NCBI RefSeq assembly: GCF_033118175.1
Contig: NW_026870963.1
Span: 1,550,001 to 1,614,000 of the forward strand
From: Dama dama
Taxonomy: Eukaryota; Chordata; Mammalia; Artiodactyla; Cervidae
Length of the DNA: 64,000 bases
Direction of reading: 5' to 3'
The stretch's first letter is position 1. Every line of letters starts with the position of its first letter. The translations under genes were made by a program, and so were the position numbers. Under the pieces are notes generated by a model that saw only the letters and a list, made by a program, of their open reading frames with translations, was not told the DNA's origin and ran no database searches. Positions 1 through 11,815 of this stretch are shown one piece after another.

Positions 1-3000
1 CATGAGGAGCAAGAAACGATCTGAAAAATAGGAGGATCAAGAAGCGGTGTTCAAAAACATGAAGAGCCTGAAAAGGTGTGAAAAATATGAAGAGCTTCAA
101 AAGGTGTGAAAATTAGGAGGAGCATGAAGCGGTGTTGAAAAACATAAAGAGCATGAAAACTTGTGAAAATTATGAAGAGCTTCAAAAGGTTTGAAAAATA
201 TGAACAGCTTCAAAAAGTGTCAAAAATGAGATCAGGATGAAGCGGTCTGAAATATAAGAGGAGCATAAAGTGTTGTTGAATAACATGAAGAGCCTGAAAA
301 GGTGTGAAAATATGAAGAGCTTCAAAAGTTGTGAAATACATGAGGAGCATGAAACGGTCTGAAAAATAGGAGGAGCATGAAGCAGTGTTGAAAAACATGA
401 AGAGCCTGAAAAGGTGTGAAAAATATGAAGAGCTTCAAAAGGTGTGAAAAATAGGAGAAGCATGAAGCGGTGTTGAAAAACATAAAGAGCATGAAAACTT
501 GTGAAAATTATGAAGAGCTTCAAAAGGTTTGAAAAATATGAACAGCTTCAAAAAGTGTCAAAAATGAGATCAGGATGAAGCGGTCTGAAATATAAGAGGA
601 GCATAAAGTGTTGTTGAATAACATGAAGAGCCTGAAAATGTGTGAAAATATGAAGAGCTTCAAAAGGTGTGAAATACATGAGGAGCATGAAACGGTCTGA
701 AAAATAGGAGGAGCATGAAGCAGTGTGGAAAAACATGAAGAGCCTGAAAAGGTGTGAAAAATATGAAGAGCTTCAAAAGGTATGAAATAAAGGAGGAGCA
801 TTAAACGGTCTGAAAAATAGGAGGAGCATGAAGCGGTGTTCAAAAACATGAAGAGCCTGAAAAGGTTTGAAAAATATGAAGAGCTTCAAAGGTGTGAAAT
901 ATAGGAGGAGCATGAAGAGGTGTTCAAAAACATGAAGAGCCTGAAAAGATGTGAAAAATATGAAGAGCTTCAAAGAGTGTCAAAAATATGAGGAGCATGA
1001 AACGGTCTGAAAAATAGGAGGAGCATGAAACGGTGATCAAAAACATGAAGAGCCTGAAAAGGTGTGAAAAATGTGAAGAGCTTCAAAAGGTGTGAAATAC
1101 ATGAGGAGCATGAAACGGGTTGAAAAATAGGAGAAGCATGAAGTGGTGTGGAAAAACATCAAGAGACTGAAAAGGTGTGAAAAATATGAAGAGCTTCAAA
1201 AGGTGTGAAATACATGAGGAGCAAGCAACGGTCTGAAAAATAGGAGGGGATGAAGAGGTGTTCAAAAATATGAAGAGCCTGAAAAGGTGTGAAAAATATG
1301 AAGAGCTTCAAAAGGTGTGAAAAATATGAAGAGCATGATACGGTCTGAAAAATAGGAGGAGCATGAAGCGGTGTTCAAAACATGAAGAGCCTGAAAAGTT
1401 GTGAAAAATATGAAGAGCAACAAAAGGTGTCAAAAATATGAGGAGTATGAAACGGTCTGAAAAATAGGAGGAGCATGAAGCGGTGTTGAAAAAATGAAGA
1501 GCCTGAAAAGGTGTAAAAAATATGAAGAGCAACAAAAGGTGTCAAAAATATGAGGAGTATGAAACGGTCTGAAAAATAGGAGGAGCATGAAGCGGTGTTG
1601 CAACACATGAGGAGCCTGAAAAGGTGTGAAAAATATGAAGAGCTTCAAAAGGTGAGAAAAATATGAGGTGCATGTAACGGTCTGAAAAATAGGAGGAGCA
1701 TGAAGCGGTGTTGAAAAACATGAAGAGCCTGAAAAGGTGTGAAAAATATGAAGAGCTTCAAAAGGTGTGAAATACATGAGGAGCATGAAACGGGTTGAAA
1801 AATAGGAGAAGCATGAAGTGGTGTGGAAAAACATCAAGAGCCTGAAAAGGTGTGAAAAATATGAAGAGCTTCAAAAGGTGTGAAATACATGAGGAGCAAG
1901 AAACGATCTGAAAAATAGGAGGATCAAGAAGCGGTGTTCAAAAACATGAAGAGCCTGAAAAGGTGTGAAAAATATGAAGAGCTTCAAAAGGTGTGTAAAA
2001 TAGGAGGAGCATGAAGCGGTGTTGAAAAACATAAAGAGCATGAAAACTTGTGAAAATTATGAAGAGCTTCAAAAGGTGTGAAAAATATGAACAGCTTCAA
2101 AAAGTGTCAAAAATGAGATCAGGATGAAGCGGTCTGAAATATAAGAGGAGCATAAAGTGTTGTTGAATAACATGAAGAGCCTGAAAAGGTGTGAAAATAT
2201 GAAGAGCTTCAAAAGGTGTGAAATACATGAGGAGCATGAAACGGTCTGAAAAATAGGAGGAGCATGAAGCAGTGTTGAAAAACATGAAGAGCCTGAAAAG
2301 GTGTGAAAAATATGAAGAGCTTCAAAAGGTATGAAATACAGGAGGAGCATTAAACGGTCTGAAAAATAGGAGGAGCATGAAGCGGTGTTAAAAAACATGA
2401 AGAGCCTGAAAAGGTTTGAAAAATATGAAGAGCTTCAAAGGTGTGAAATATAGGAGGAGCATGAAGAGGTGTTCAAAAACATGAAGAGCCTGAAAAGGTG
2501 TGAAAAATATAAAGAGCATCAAAAGGTGTCAAAAATATGAGGAGCATGAAACGGTCTGAAAAATAGGAGGCACATGAAGCGGCCTTCAAAAACATGAAGA
2601 GCCTGAAAAGGTGTGAAAAATATGAAGAACTTCAAAAGGTGTCAAAAATATGAGGAGCATGAAATGGTTTGAAAAATAGGAGAAACATGAAGCGAAGTTG
2701 AAAAACATGAAGAGCCTGAAAAGGTGTGAAAAATATGAAGAGCTTCAAAAGGTGTGAAATACATGAGGAGCATGAAACGGTCAGAAAAATAGGAGGAGCA
2801 TGAAGAGTTGTTAAAAAAACATGAACAGCGAGAAAAGGTGTGAAAAATATGAAAACCTTCAAAAGATGTCAAAAATATGAGGAGCATGAAACGATCAGAA
2901 AATTAGGAGGAGCATGAAACCTTGTTCAAAAACATGAAGAGCCTGAAAAGATGTGAAAAATATGAAGAGCTTCAAAAGGTGTGAAATACATGAGGAGTAT

Positions 3001-3214
3001 GAAATGGTCTGAAAAATAGGAGGAGCATGAAGCGGTGTTCAAAAACATGAAGATCCTGAAAAGTTGTGAAAAATGTGAAGAGCTTCAAAAGGTGTGAAAA
3101 ATATGAGGAGCATAAAACGGTCTGAAAAATAGGAGGAGCATGAAGCGTTGTTCAAAAACATGAAGAGCCTGAAAAGGTGTGAAAAATATGAAGAGCTTCA
3201 AAAGGTGTGAAATA
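1..3214 (+). repeat. 3214-bp higher-order block, left copy
   Basis: The sequence at base 1 (catgaggagcaagaaacg) recurs at 3215, and the two stretches then run in register at offset 3214. Over about the first 2.5 kb I found no difference in the lines and reading frames compared. Differences cluster in the last 0.7 kb, for example around 2511, 2583, 2753-2780 and 2829. Inside the block the opening segment recurs in diverged form near 1888, again introduced by gcaagaaacgatctg. Several monomers lack subunit C (B joined directly to D), for example near 100, 440 and 2010. The left edge is the window edge, so the true copy may be longer. Confidence 0.9.
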
Positions 3215-6200
3215 CATGAGGAGCAAGAAACGATCTGAAAAATAGGAGGATCAAGAAGCGGTGTTCAAAAACATGAAGAGCCTGAAAAGGTGTGAAAAAT
3301 ATGAAGAGCTTCAAAAGGTGTGAAAATTAGGAGGAGCATGAAGCGGTGTTGAAAAACATAAAGAGCATGAAAACTTGTGAAAATTATGAAGAGCTTCAAA
3401 AGGTTTGAAAAATATGAACAGCTTCAAAAAGTGTCAAAAATGAGATCAGGATGAAGCGGTCTGAAATATAAGAGGAGCATAAAGTGTTGTTGAATAACAT
3501 GAAGAGCCTGAAAAGGTGTGAAAATATGAAGAGCTTCAAAAGTTGTGAAATACATGAGGAGCATGAAACGGTCTGAAAAATAGGAGGAGCATGAAGCAGT
3601 GTTGAAAAACATGAAGAGCCTGAAAAGGTGTGAAAAATATGAAGAGCTTCAAAAGGTGTGAAAAATAGGAGAAGCATGAAGCGGTGTTGAAAAACATAAA
3701 GAGCATGAAAACTTGTGAAAATTATGAAGAGCTTCAAAAGGTTTGAAAAATATGAACAGCTTCAAAAAGTGTCAAAAATGAGATCAGGATGAAGCGGTCT
3801 GAAATATAAGAGGAGCATAAAGTGTTGTTGAATAACATGAAGAGCCTGAAAATGTGTGAAAATATGAAGAGCTTCAAAAGGTGTGAAATACATGAGGAGC
3901 ATGAAACGGTCTGAAAAATAGGAGGAGCATGAAGCAGTGTGGAAAAACATGAAGAGCCTGAAAAGGTGTGAAAAATATGAAGAGCTTCAAAAGGTATGAA
4001 ATAAAGGAGGAGCATTAAACGGTCTGAAAAATAGGAGGAGCATGAAGCGGTGTTCAAAAACATGAAGAGCCTGAAAAGGTTTGAAAAATATGAAGAGCTT
4101 CAAAGGTGTGAAATATAGGAGGAGCATGAAGAGGTGTTCAAAAACATGAAGAGCCTGAAAAGATGTGAAAAATATGAAGAGCTTCAAAGAGTGTCAAAAA
4201 TATGAGGAGCATGAAACGGTCTGAAAAATAGGAGGAGCATGAAACGGTGATCAAAAACATGAAGAGCCTGAAAAGGTGTGAAAAATGTGAAGAGCTTCAA
4301 AAGGTGTGAAATACATGAGGAGCATGAAACGGGTTGAAAAATAGGAGAAGCATGAAGTGGTGTGGAAAAACATCAAGAGACTGAAAAGGTGTGAAAAATA
4401 TGAAGAGCTTCAAAAGGTGTGAAATACATGAGGAGCAAGCAACGGTCTGAAAAATAGGAGGGGATGAAGAGGTGTTCAAAAATATGAAGAGCCTGAAAAG
4501 GTGTGAAAAATATGAAGAGCTTCAAAAGGTGTGAAAAATATGAAGAGCATGATACGGTCTGAAAAATAGGAGGAGCATGAAGCGGTGTTCAAAACATGAA
4601 GAGCCTGAAAAGTTGTGAAAAATATGAAGAGCAACAAAAGGTGTCAAAAATATGAGGAGTATGAAACGGTCTGAAAAATAGGAGGAGCATGAAGCGGTGT
4701 TGAAAAAATGAAGAGCCTGAAAAGGTGTAAAAAATATGAAGAGCAACAAAAGGTGTCAAAAATATGAGGAGTATGAAACGGTCTGAAAAATAGGAGGAGC
4801 ATGAAGCGGTGTTGCAACACATGAGGAGCCTGAAAAGGTGTGAAAAATATGAAGAGCTTCAAAAGGTGAGAAAAATATGAGGTGCATGTAACGGTCTGAA
4901 AAATAGGAGGAGCATGAAGCGGTGTTGAAAAACATGAAGAGCCTGAAAAGGTGTGAAAAATATGAAGAGCTTCAAAAGGTGTGAAATACATGAGGAGCAT
5001 GAAACGGGTTGAAAAATAGGAGAAGCATGAAGTGGTGTGGAAAAACATCAAGAGCCTGAAAAGGTGTGAAAAATATGAAGAGCTTCAAAAGGTGTGAAAT
5101 ACATGAGGAGCAAGAAACGATCTGAAAAATAGGAGGATCAAGAAGCGGTGTTCAAAAACATGAAGAGCCTGAAAAGGTGTGAAAAATATGAAGAGCTTCA
5201 AAAGGTGTGTAAAATAGGAGGAGCATGAAGCGGTGTTGAAAAACATAAAGAGCATGAAAACTTGTGAAAATTATGAAGAGCTTCAAAAGGTGTGAAAAAT
5301 ATGAACAGCTTCAAAAAGTGTCAAAAATGAGATCAGGATGAAGCGGTCTGAAATATAAGAGGAGCATAAAGTGTTGTTGAATAACATGAAGAGCCTGAAA
5401 AGGTGTGAAAATATGAAGAGCTTCAAAAGGTGTGAAATACATGAGGAGCATGAAACGGTCTGAAAAATAGGAGGAGCATGAAGCAGTGTTGAAAAACATG
5501 AAGAGCCTGAAAAGGTGTGAAAAATATGAAGAGCTTCAAAAGGTATGAAATACAGGAGGAGCATTAAACGGTCTGAAAAATAGGAGGAGCATGAAGCGGT
5601 GTTAAAAAACATGAAGAGCCTGAAAAGGTTTGAAAAATATGAAGAGCTTCAAAGGTGTGAAATATAGGAGGAGCATGAAGAGGTGTTCAAAAACATGAAG
5701 AGCCTGAAAAGGTGTGAAAAATATAAAGAGCTTCAAAAAGTGTCAAAAATATGAGGAGCATGAAACGGTCTGAAAAATAGGAGGCACATGAAGCGGTCTT
5801 CAAAAACATGAAGAGCCTGAAAAGGTGTGAAAAATATGAAGAACTTCAAAAGGTGTCAAAAATATGAGGAGCATGAAATGGTTTGAAAAATAGGAGAAAC
5901 ATGAAGCGAAGTTGAAAAACATGAAGAGCCTGAAAAGGTGTGAAAAATATGAAGAGCTTCAAAAGGTGTAAAATACATGAGGAGCATAAAACGGTCAGAA
6001 AAATAGGAGGAGCATGAAGAGTTGTTAAAAAAACATGAACAGCCAGAAAAGGTGTGAAAAATATGAAAACCTTCAAAAGATGTCAAAAATATGAGGAGCA
6101 TGAAACGATCAGAAAATTAGGAGGAGCATGAAACCTTGTTCAAAAACATGAAGAGCCTGAAAAGATGTGAAAAATATGAAGAGCTTCAAAAGGTGTGAAA

Positions 6201-6428
6201 TACATGAGGAGTATGAAATGGTCTGAAAAATAGGAGGAGCATGAAGCGGTGTTCAAAAACATGAAGATCCTGAAAAGTTGTGAAAAATGTGAAGAGCTTC
6301 AAAAGGTGTGAAAAATATGAGGAGCATAAAACGGTCTGAAAAATAGGAGGAGCATGAAGCGGTGTTCAAAAACATGAAGAGCCTGAAAAGGTGTGATAAA
6401 TATGAAGAGCTTCAAAAGGTGTGAAATA
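3215..6428 (+). repeat. 3214-bp higher-order block, right copy
   Basis: This is the tandem partner of 1-3214. It tracks the left copy to about 6371 and then shows growing mismatch (gatgtgataaatat-type changes, gagcagcatgaaactg) as it passes into the next block. Its last part, from about 5991, is also the start of the 2505-bp duplication, so the two amplification events overlap. Distinguishing bases against the left copy include gtcttc for gccttc at about 5797, agccag for agcgag at about 6043, and gcataaaacgg for gcatgaaacgg at about 5985. Confidence 0.88.
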
Positions 6429-8495
6429 CATGAGCAGCATGAAACTGTTTGAAAAATAGGAGGAGCATGAAGCGGTGTTGAAAAACATGAAGAACCTGAA
6501 AACATGTGAAAAATATGAAGAGCTTCAAAAGGTGGGAAAATATGAAGAGCTTCAAAACGTGTAAAAAATATGAGGAGCATGAAATGGTCTGAAAAATAGG
6601 AGGAGCATGAAGTGGTGTTGAAAACATGAAGAGCATGAAAAGGTGTGAAATATATGAAGAGCTTCAAAAGGTGTGAAAAATATGAGGAGCATGAAATGGT
6701 CTGAAAAATAGGAGGAGCATGAAGCGGTGTTGAAAAACATGAAGAGCCTGAAAAGGTGTGAAAAATATGAAGAACTAAAAAACGTGTGAAAAATATGAAG
6801 AGCTTCAAAAGGTGTCAAAAATGAGATGAGCATGAAACGGTCTGAAAAATAGCAGGAGCATGAAGTGGTGTTCAAAGAAATGAAGAGCCTGAAAAGGTGT
6901 GAAATATATGAAGAGTTTCAAAAGGTGTCAAAAATATGAGGAGCATGAAGCGGTGTCAAAAACATGAAGAGCCTTAAAAACTGTGAAATATGAAGAGCTT
7001 CAAAAGGTGTCAAAAAATGTGGAGCATGAAATGGTCTGAAAAATAGGAAGAGCAAGAAACGGTGTTCAAAAATATGAAGAGCCTGAAAAGGAGTGAAAAA
7101 TATGAAGAGACTCAAAACGTGTCAAAATTATGAGGAGCATGAAATGGTCTGAAAAATAGGAGGAGTATGAAGTTGTGTTGAAAAACATGAACAGCCTGAA
7201 AAGGTGTGAAAAATATGAAGAGCTTCAAGAGGTGTGAAATACATGAGGAGCATTAAACGGAGTGAAAAATAGGATGAGCATGAAGCGTTGTTGAAAAACA
7301 TGAAGAGCCTGAAAAGGTGTGAAAAATATGAAGAGTTTCAATAGGTGTGAAATACATGAGGAGCATGAAACGGTCTGAAAAATAGGAGGAGCATGAAGCG
7401 TGTTCAGAAACATGAAGAGCCTGAAAAGGTGTGAAAAATATGAAGAGCTTCAAAGGTGTCAAATATTTGAGCAGCATGAAACGGTCTGAAAAATAGGAGG
7501 AGCATGAAACGGTGTTCAAAAATATGAAGAGCCTGAAAAGGAGTGAAAAATATGAAAAGACTCAAAACGTGTCAAAAATATGAGGAGCATGAAACGGTCT
7601 GAAAAATAAGAGGAGCATGAAACCTTGTTCAAAAACATGAAGAGCCTGAAAAGATGTGAAAAATATGAAGAGCTTCAAGAGGTGTGAAATACATGAGGAG
7701 CAATAAACGGTGTGAAAAATAGGAGGAGCATGAAGCGTTGTTGAAAAACATGAAGAGCCTGAAAAGGTGTAAAATATAGGAAGAGCTTCAAAAGGTGTGA
7801 AAAATATGAGGAGAATGAAACGGTCTGAAAAATAGGAGGAGCATGAAGCGTTGTTCAAAAACATGAAGAGCCTGAAAAGGTGTGAAAAATATGAAGAGCT
7901 TCAAAAGGTGTGAAATACATGAGGAGCATGAAACGGTCTGAAAAATCGGAGGAGCATGAAGCGGTGTTCAAAAATATGAAGAGCCTGAAAAGGTGTGAAA
8001 AAAAATGAAGAGCTTCCAAAGGTGTCAAAAATATGAGGAGCATGAAATGGTCTGCAAAACAGGAGGAGCATGAAGTGGTGTTGAAAAACATGAACAGCTT
8101 GAAAAGGTGTGAAAAATATAAAGAGTTTCAAAAGCTTTAAAATATGAGGAGCATGAAATGTCTGAAAATTAAGAGCAGCATAAAACGGTGTTCAAAAACA
8201 TGAAGACCCTGAAAAGGTGTGAAAAATATGAAGAGTTTCAAAAGGTGTGAAAAATATGAGGAGCATGAAACGGTCTGAAAAATAGGAGGATCATGAAGCG
8301 GTATTGAAAAATATGAACAGCCTGAAAAGGTGGTAAAAATATGAAGAGATTCAAAAGCTTTAAAATATATGAGGAGCATGAAACGGTCTGAAAAATAGGA
8401 GCAGCATAAAACGGTGTTCAAAAACATGAAGAGCCTGAAAAGGTGTGAAAAATAGGAAGAGCTTCAAAAGGTGTGAAATATATGAGGAGCATGAA
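5991..8495 (+). repeat. 2505-bp higher-order block, left copy
   Basis: The junction marker acggtcagaaaaatagg at 5991 recurs at 8496, and homology continues at offset 2505 to about 11000. Markers inside it include a doubled B-type subunit with gtgggaaaatatg near 6534, a run with aaactaaaaaacgtg near 6773, and a gctttaaaatatgagg junction near 8133. The block carries many small indels relative to consensus, such as tgtggagc near 7018. It differs from the right copy at scattered single bases, so this pair looks older than the 3214-bp pair. Confidence 0.9.
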
Positions 8496-11000
8496 ACGGT
8501 CAGAAAAATAGGAGGAGCATGAAGAGTTGTTAAAAAAACATGAACAGCCAGAAAAGGTGTGAAAAATATGAAAACCTTCAAAAGATGTCAAAAATATGAG
8601 GAGCATGAAACGATCAGAAAATTAGGAGGAGCATGAAACCTTGTTCAAAAACATGAAGAGCCTGAAAAGATGTGAAAAATATGAAGAGCTTCAAAAGGTG
8701 TGAAATACATGAGGAGTATGAAATGGTCTGAAAAATAGGAGGAGCATGAAGCGGTGTTCAAAAACATGAAGATCCTGAAAAGTTGTGAAAAATGTGAAGA
8801 GCTTCAAAAGGTGTGAAAAATATGAGGAGCATAAAACGGTCTGAAAAATAGGAGGAGCATGAAGCGGTGTTCAAAAACATGAAGAGCCTGAAAAGGTGTG
8901 ATAAATATGAAGAGCTTCAAAAGGTGTGAAATACATGAGCAGCATGAAACTGTTTGAAAAATAGGAGGAGCATGAAACGGTGTTGAAAAACATGAAGAAC
9001 CTGAAAACGTGTGAAAAATATGAAGAGCTTCAAAAGGTGGGAAAATATGAAGAGCTTCAAAACGTGTCAAAAATATGAGGAGCATGAAATGGTCTGAAAA
9101 ATACGAGGAGCATGAAGTGGTGTTGAAAACATGAAGAGCATGAAAAGGTGTGAAATATATGAAGAGCTTCAACAGGTGTGAAAAATATGAGGAGCATGAA
9201 TTGGTCTGAAAAATAGGAGGAGCATGAAGCGGTGTTGAAAAACATGAAGAGCCTGAAAAGGTGTGAAAAATATGAAGAACTAAAAAACGTGTGAAAAATA
9301 TGAAGAGCTTCAAAAGGTGTCAAAAATGAGATGAGCATGAAACGGTCTGAAAAATAGCAGGAGCATGAAGTGGTGTTCAAAGAAATGAAGAGCCTGAAAA
9401 GGTGTGAAATATATGAAGAGTTTCAAAAGGTGTCAAAAATATGAGGAGCATGAAGCGGTGTCAAAAACATGAAGAGCCTTAAAAAGTTTGAAATATGAAG
9501 AGCTTCAAAGGTGTCAAAAAAATGTGGAGCATGAAACGGTCTGAAAAATAGGAAGAGCATGAAACGGTGTTCAAAAATATGAAGAGCCTGAAAAGGAGTG
9601 AAAAATATGAAGAGACTCAAAACGTGTCAAAAATATGAGGAGCATGAAATGGTCTGAAAAATAGGAGGAGTATGAAGTTGTGTTGAAAAACATGAACAGC
9701 CTGAAAAGGTGTGAAAAATATGAAGAGCTTCAAGAGGTGTGAAATACATGAGGAGCGTTAAACGGAGTGAAAAATAGGATGAGCATGAAGCGTTGTTGAA
9801 AAACATGAAGAGCCTGAAAAGGTGTGAAAAATATGAAGAGTTTCAATAGGTGTGAAATACATGAGGAGCATGAAACGGTCTGAAAAATAGGAGGAGCATG
9901 AAGCGTGTTCAGAAACATGAAGAGCCTGAAAAGGTGTGAAAAATATGAAGAGCTTCAAAGGTGTCAAATATTTGAGCAGCATGAAACGGTCTGAAAAATA
10001 GGAGGAGCATGAAACGGTGTTCAAAAATATGAAGAGCCTGAAAAGGAGTGAAAAATATGAAGAGACTCAAAACGTGTCAAAAATATGAGGAGCATGAAAC
10101 GGTCTGAAAAATAAGAGGAGCATGAAACCTTGTTCAAAAACATGAAGAGCCTGAAAAGATGTGAAAAATATGAAGAGCTTCAAGAGGTGTGAAATACATG
10201 AGGAGCAATAAACGGTGTGAAAAATAGGAGGAGCATGAAGCGTTGTTGAAAAACATGAAGAGCCTGAAAAGGTGTAAAATATAGGAAGAGCTTCAAAAGG
10301 TGTGAAAAATATGAGGAGAATGAAACGGTCTGAAAAATAGGAGGAGCATGAAGCGTTGTTCAAAAACATGAAGAGCCTGAAAAGGTGTGAAAAATATGAA
10401 GAGCTTCAAAAGGTGTGAAATACATGAGGAGCATGAAACGGTCTGAAAAATCGGAGGAGCATGAAGCGGTGTTCAAAAATATGAAGAGCCTGAAAAGGTG
10501 TGAAAAAAAATGAAGAGCTTCCAAAGGTGTCAAAAATATGAGGAGCATGAAATGGTCTGCAAAACAGGAGGAGCATGAAGTGGTGTTGAAAAACATGAAC
10601 AGCTTGAAAAGGTGTGAAAAATATGAAGAGTTTCAAAAGCTTTAAAATATGAGGAGCATGAAATGGTCTGAAAATTAAGAGCAGCATAAAACGGTGTTCA
10701 AAAACATGAAGACCCTGAAAAGGTGTGAAAAATATGAAGAGTTTCAAAAGGTGTGAAAAATATGAGGAGCATGAAACGGTCTGAAAAATAGGAGGATCAT
10801 GAAGCGGTATTGAAAAATATGAACAGCCTGAAAAGGTGGTAAAAATATGAAGAGATTCAAAAGCTTTAAAATATATGAGGAGCATGAAACGGTCTGAAAA
10901 ATAGGAGCAGCATAAAACGGTGTTCAAAAACATGAAGAGCCTGAAAAGGTGTGAAAAATAGGAAGAGCTTCAAAAGGTGTGAAATATATGAGGAGCATGA
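8496..11000 (+). repeat. 2505-bp higher-order block, right copy
   Basis: This is the tandem partner of 5991-8495. Scattered changes against the left copy include gtgtcaaaaatatg for gtgtaaaaaatatg at about 9064, aaaaagtttgaaat for aaaaactgtgaaat at about 9481, and a one-base indel near 9508-9520. From about 10890 the same sequence is used again at offset 4322 (see 15212-16055). Homology to the left copy ends where acggtctg replaces acggtcag at about 11001-11006. Confidence 0.9.
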
Positions 11001-11815
11001 AACGGTCTGAAAAATAGGAGGAGCATGAAACGGTGTTCAAAAATATGAAGAGCCTGAAAAGATGTGAAAAATATGAAGAGACTCAAAACATGTCAAACAT
11101 ACGAGGAGCATGAAACGGTCTGAACAATAGGAGGAGCATGAAGTGGTGTTGAAAAACATGAAGAGGTTGAAAAAGTGTGAAAAATACGAAGAGCTTCAAA
11201 AGGTGTCAAAAATGAGATGAGCATGAAGCGATCTGAAAAATAGGAGGACCATGAAGTGGTGTTGAGAAACATTAAGAGGTTGAAAAAGTGTGAAAAATAT
11301 GAAGAGCTTCAAAATGTGTCAAAAATATGATGAGCATGAAACGGTCTGAAAAATAGGAGGATCATGAAGCGGTTTTGAAAAACATGAAGAGCCTGAAAAA
11401 GTGTGAAAAATATGAATAGCCTCAAAAGGTGTCAAAAACATGAGGAGCTGAAACCGAATGAAAAACAGGAGGAGCAAGAAGCAGTGTTGAAAAACATGAA
11501 GAGTTTGAAAACGTGTGAAAAATATGAAGAGCTTCAAAAGGTGTGAAAAATATAAAGAGCTTCATGTGAAAAATAGGAGGAGCATGAAATGGTCTGAAAA
11601 ATAGGAGGAGCATGAAGCGGTGTTCAAAAACATGAAGATCCTGAAAAGTTGTGAAAAATGTGAAGAGCTTCAAAAGGTGTGAAAAATATGAGGAGCATGA
11701 AACGGTCTGAAAAATAGGAGGAGCATGAAGCGGTGTTCAAAAACATGAAGAGCCTGAAAAGTTGTGATAAATATGAAGAGCTTCAAAAGGTGTGAAATAC
11801 AAGAGGAGCATGAAA
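10890..11815 (+). repeat. Block re-used twice near 15 kb
   Basis: This stretch is found again in two overlapping pieces. Bases 11304-11815 match 14700-15211 (offset 3396), and 10890-11733 match 15212-16055 (offset 4322). Markers are gtcaaacatacgagg near 11092, a shortened gaggagctgaaaccgaatg near 11441, and agcttcatgtgaaaaatagg near 11561. The last is a monomer that lost most of a subunit. The shared indels make the relationship secure even though every monomer resembles every other. Confidence 0.88.

Noticed and set aside
10406..10933. 175-codon minus-strand open frame; similar ones at 6299-6808, 8804-9313, 27167-27592 and 1430-1837
   Set aside because: Same origin as above. Neighbouring near-identical copies break the frame by single-base changes, which is not expected of a conserved protein.
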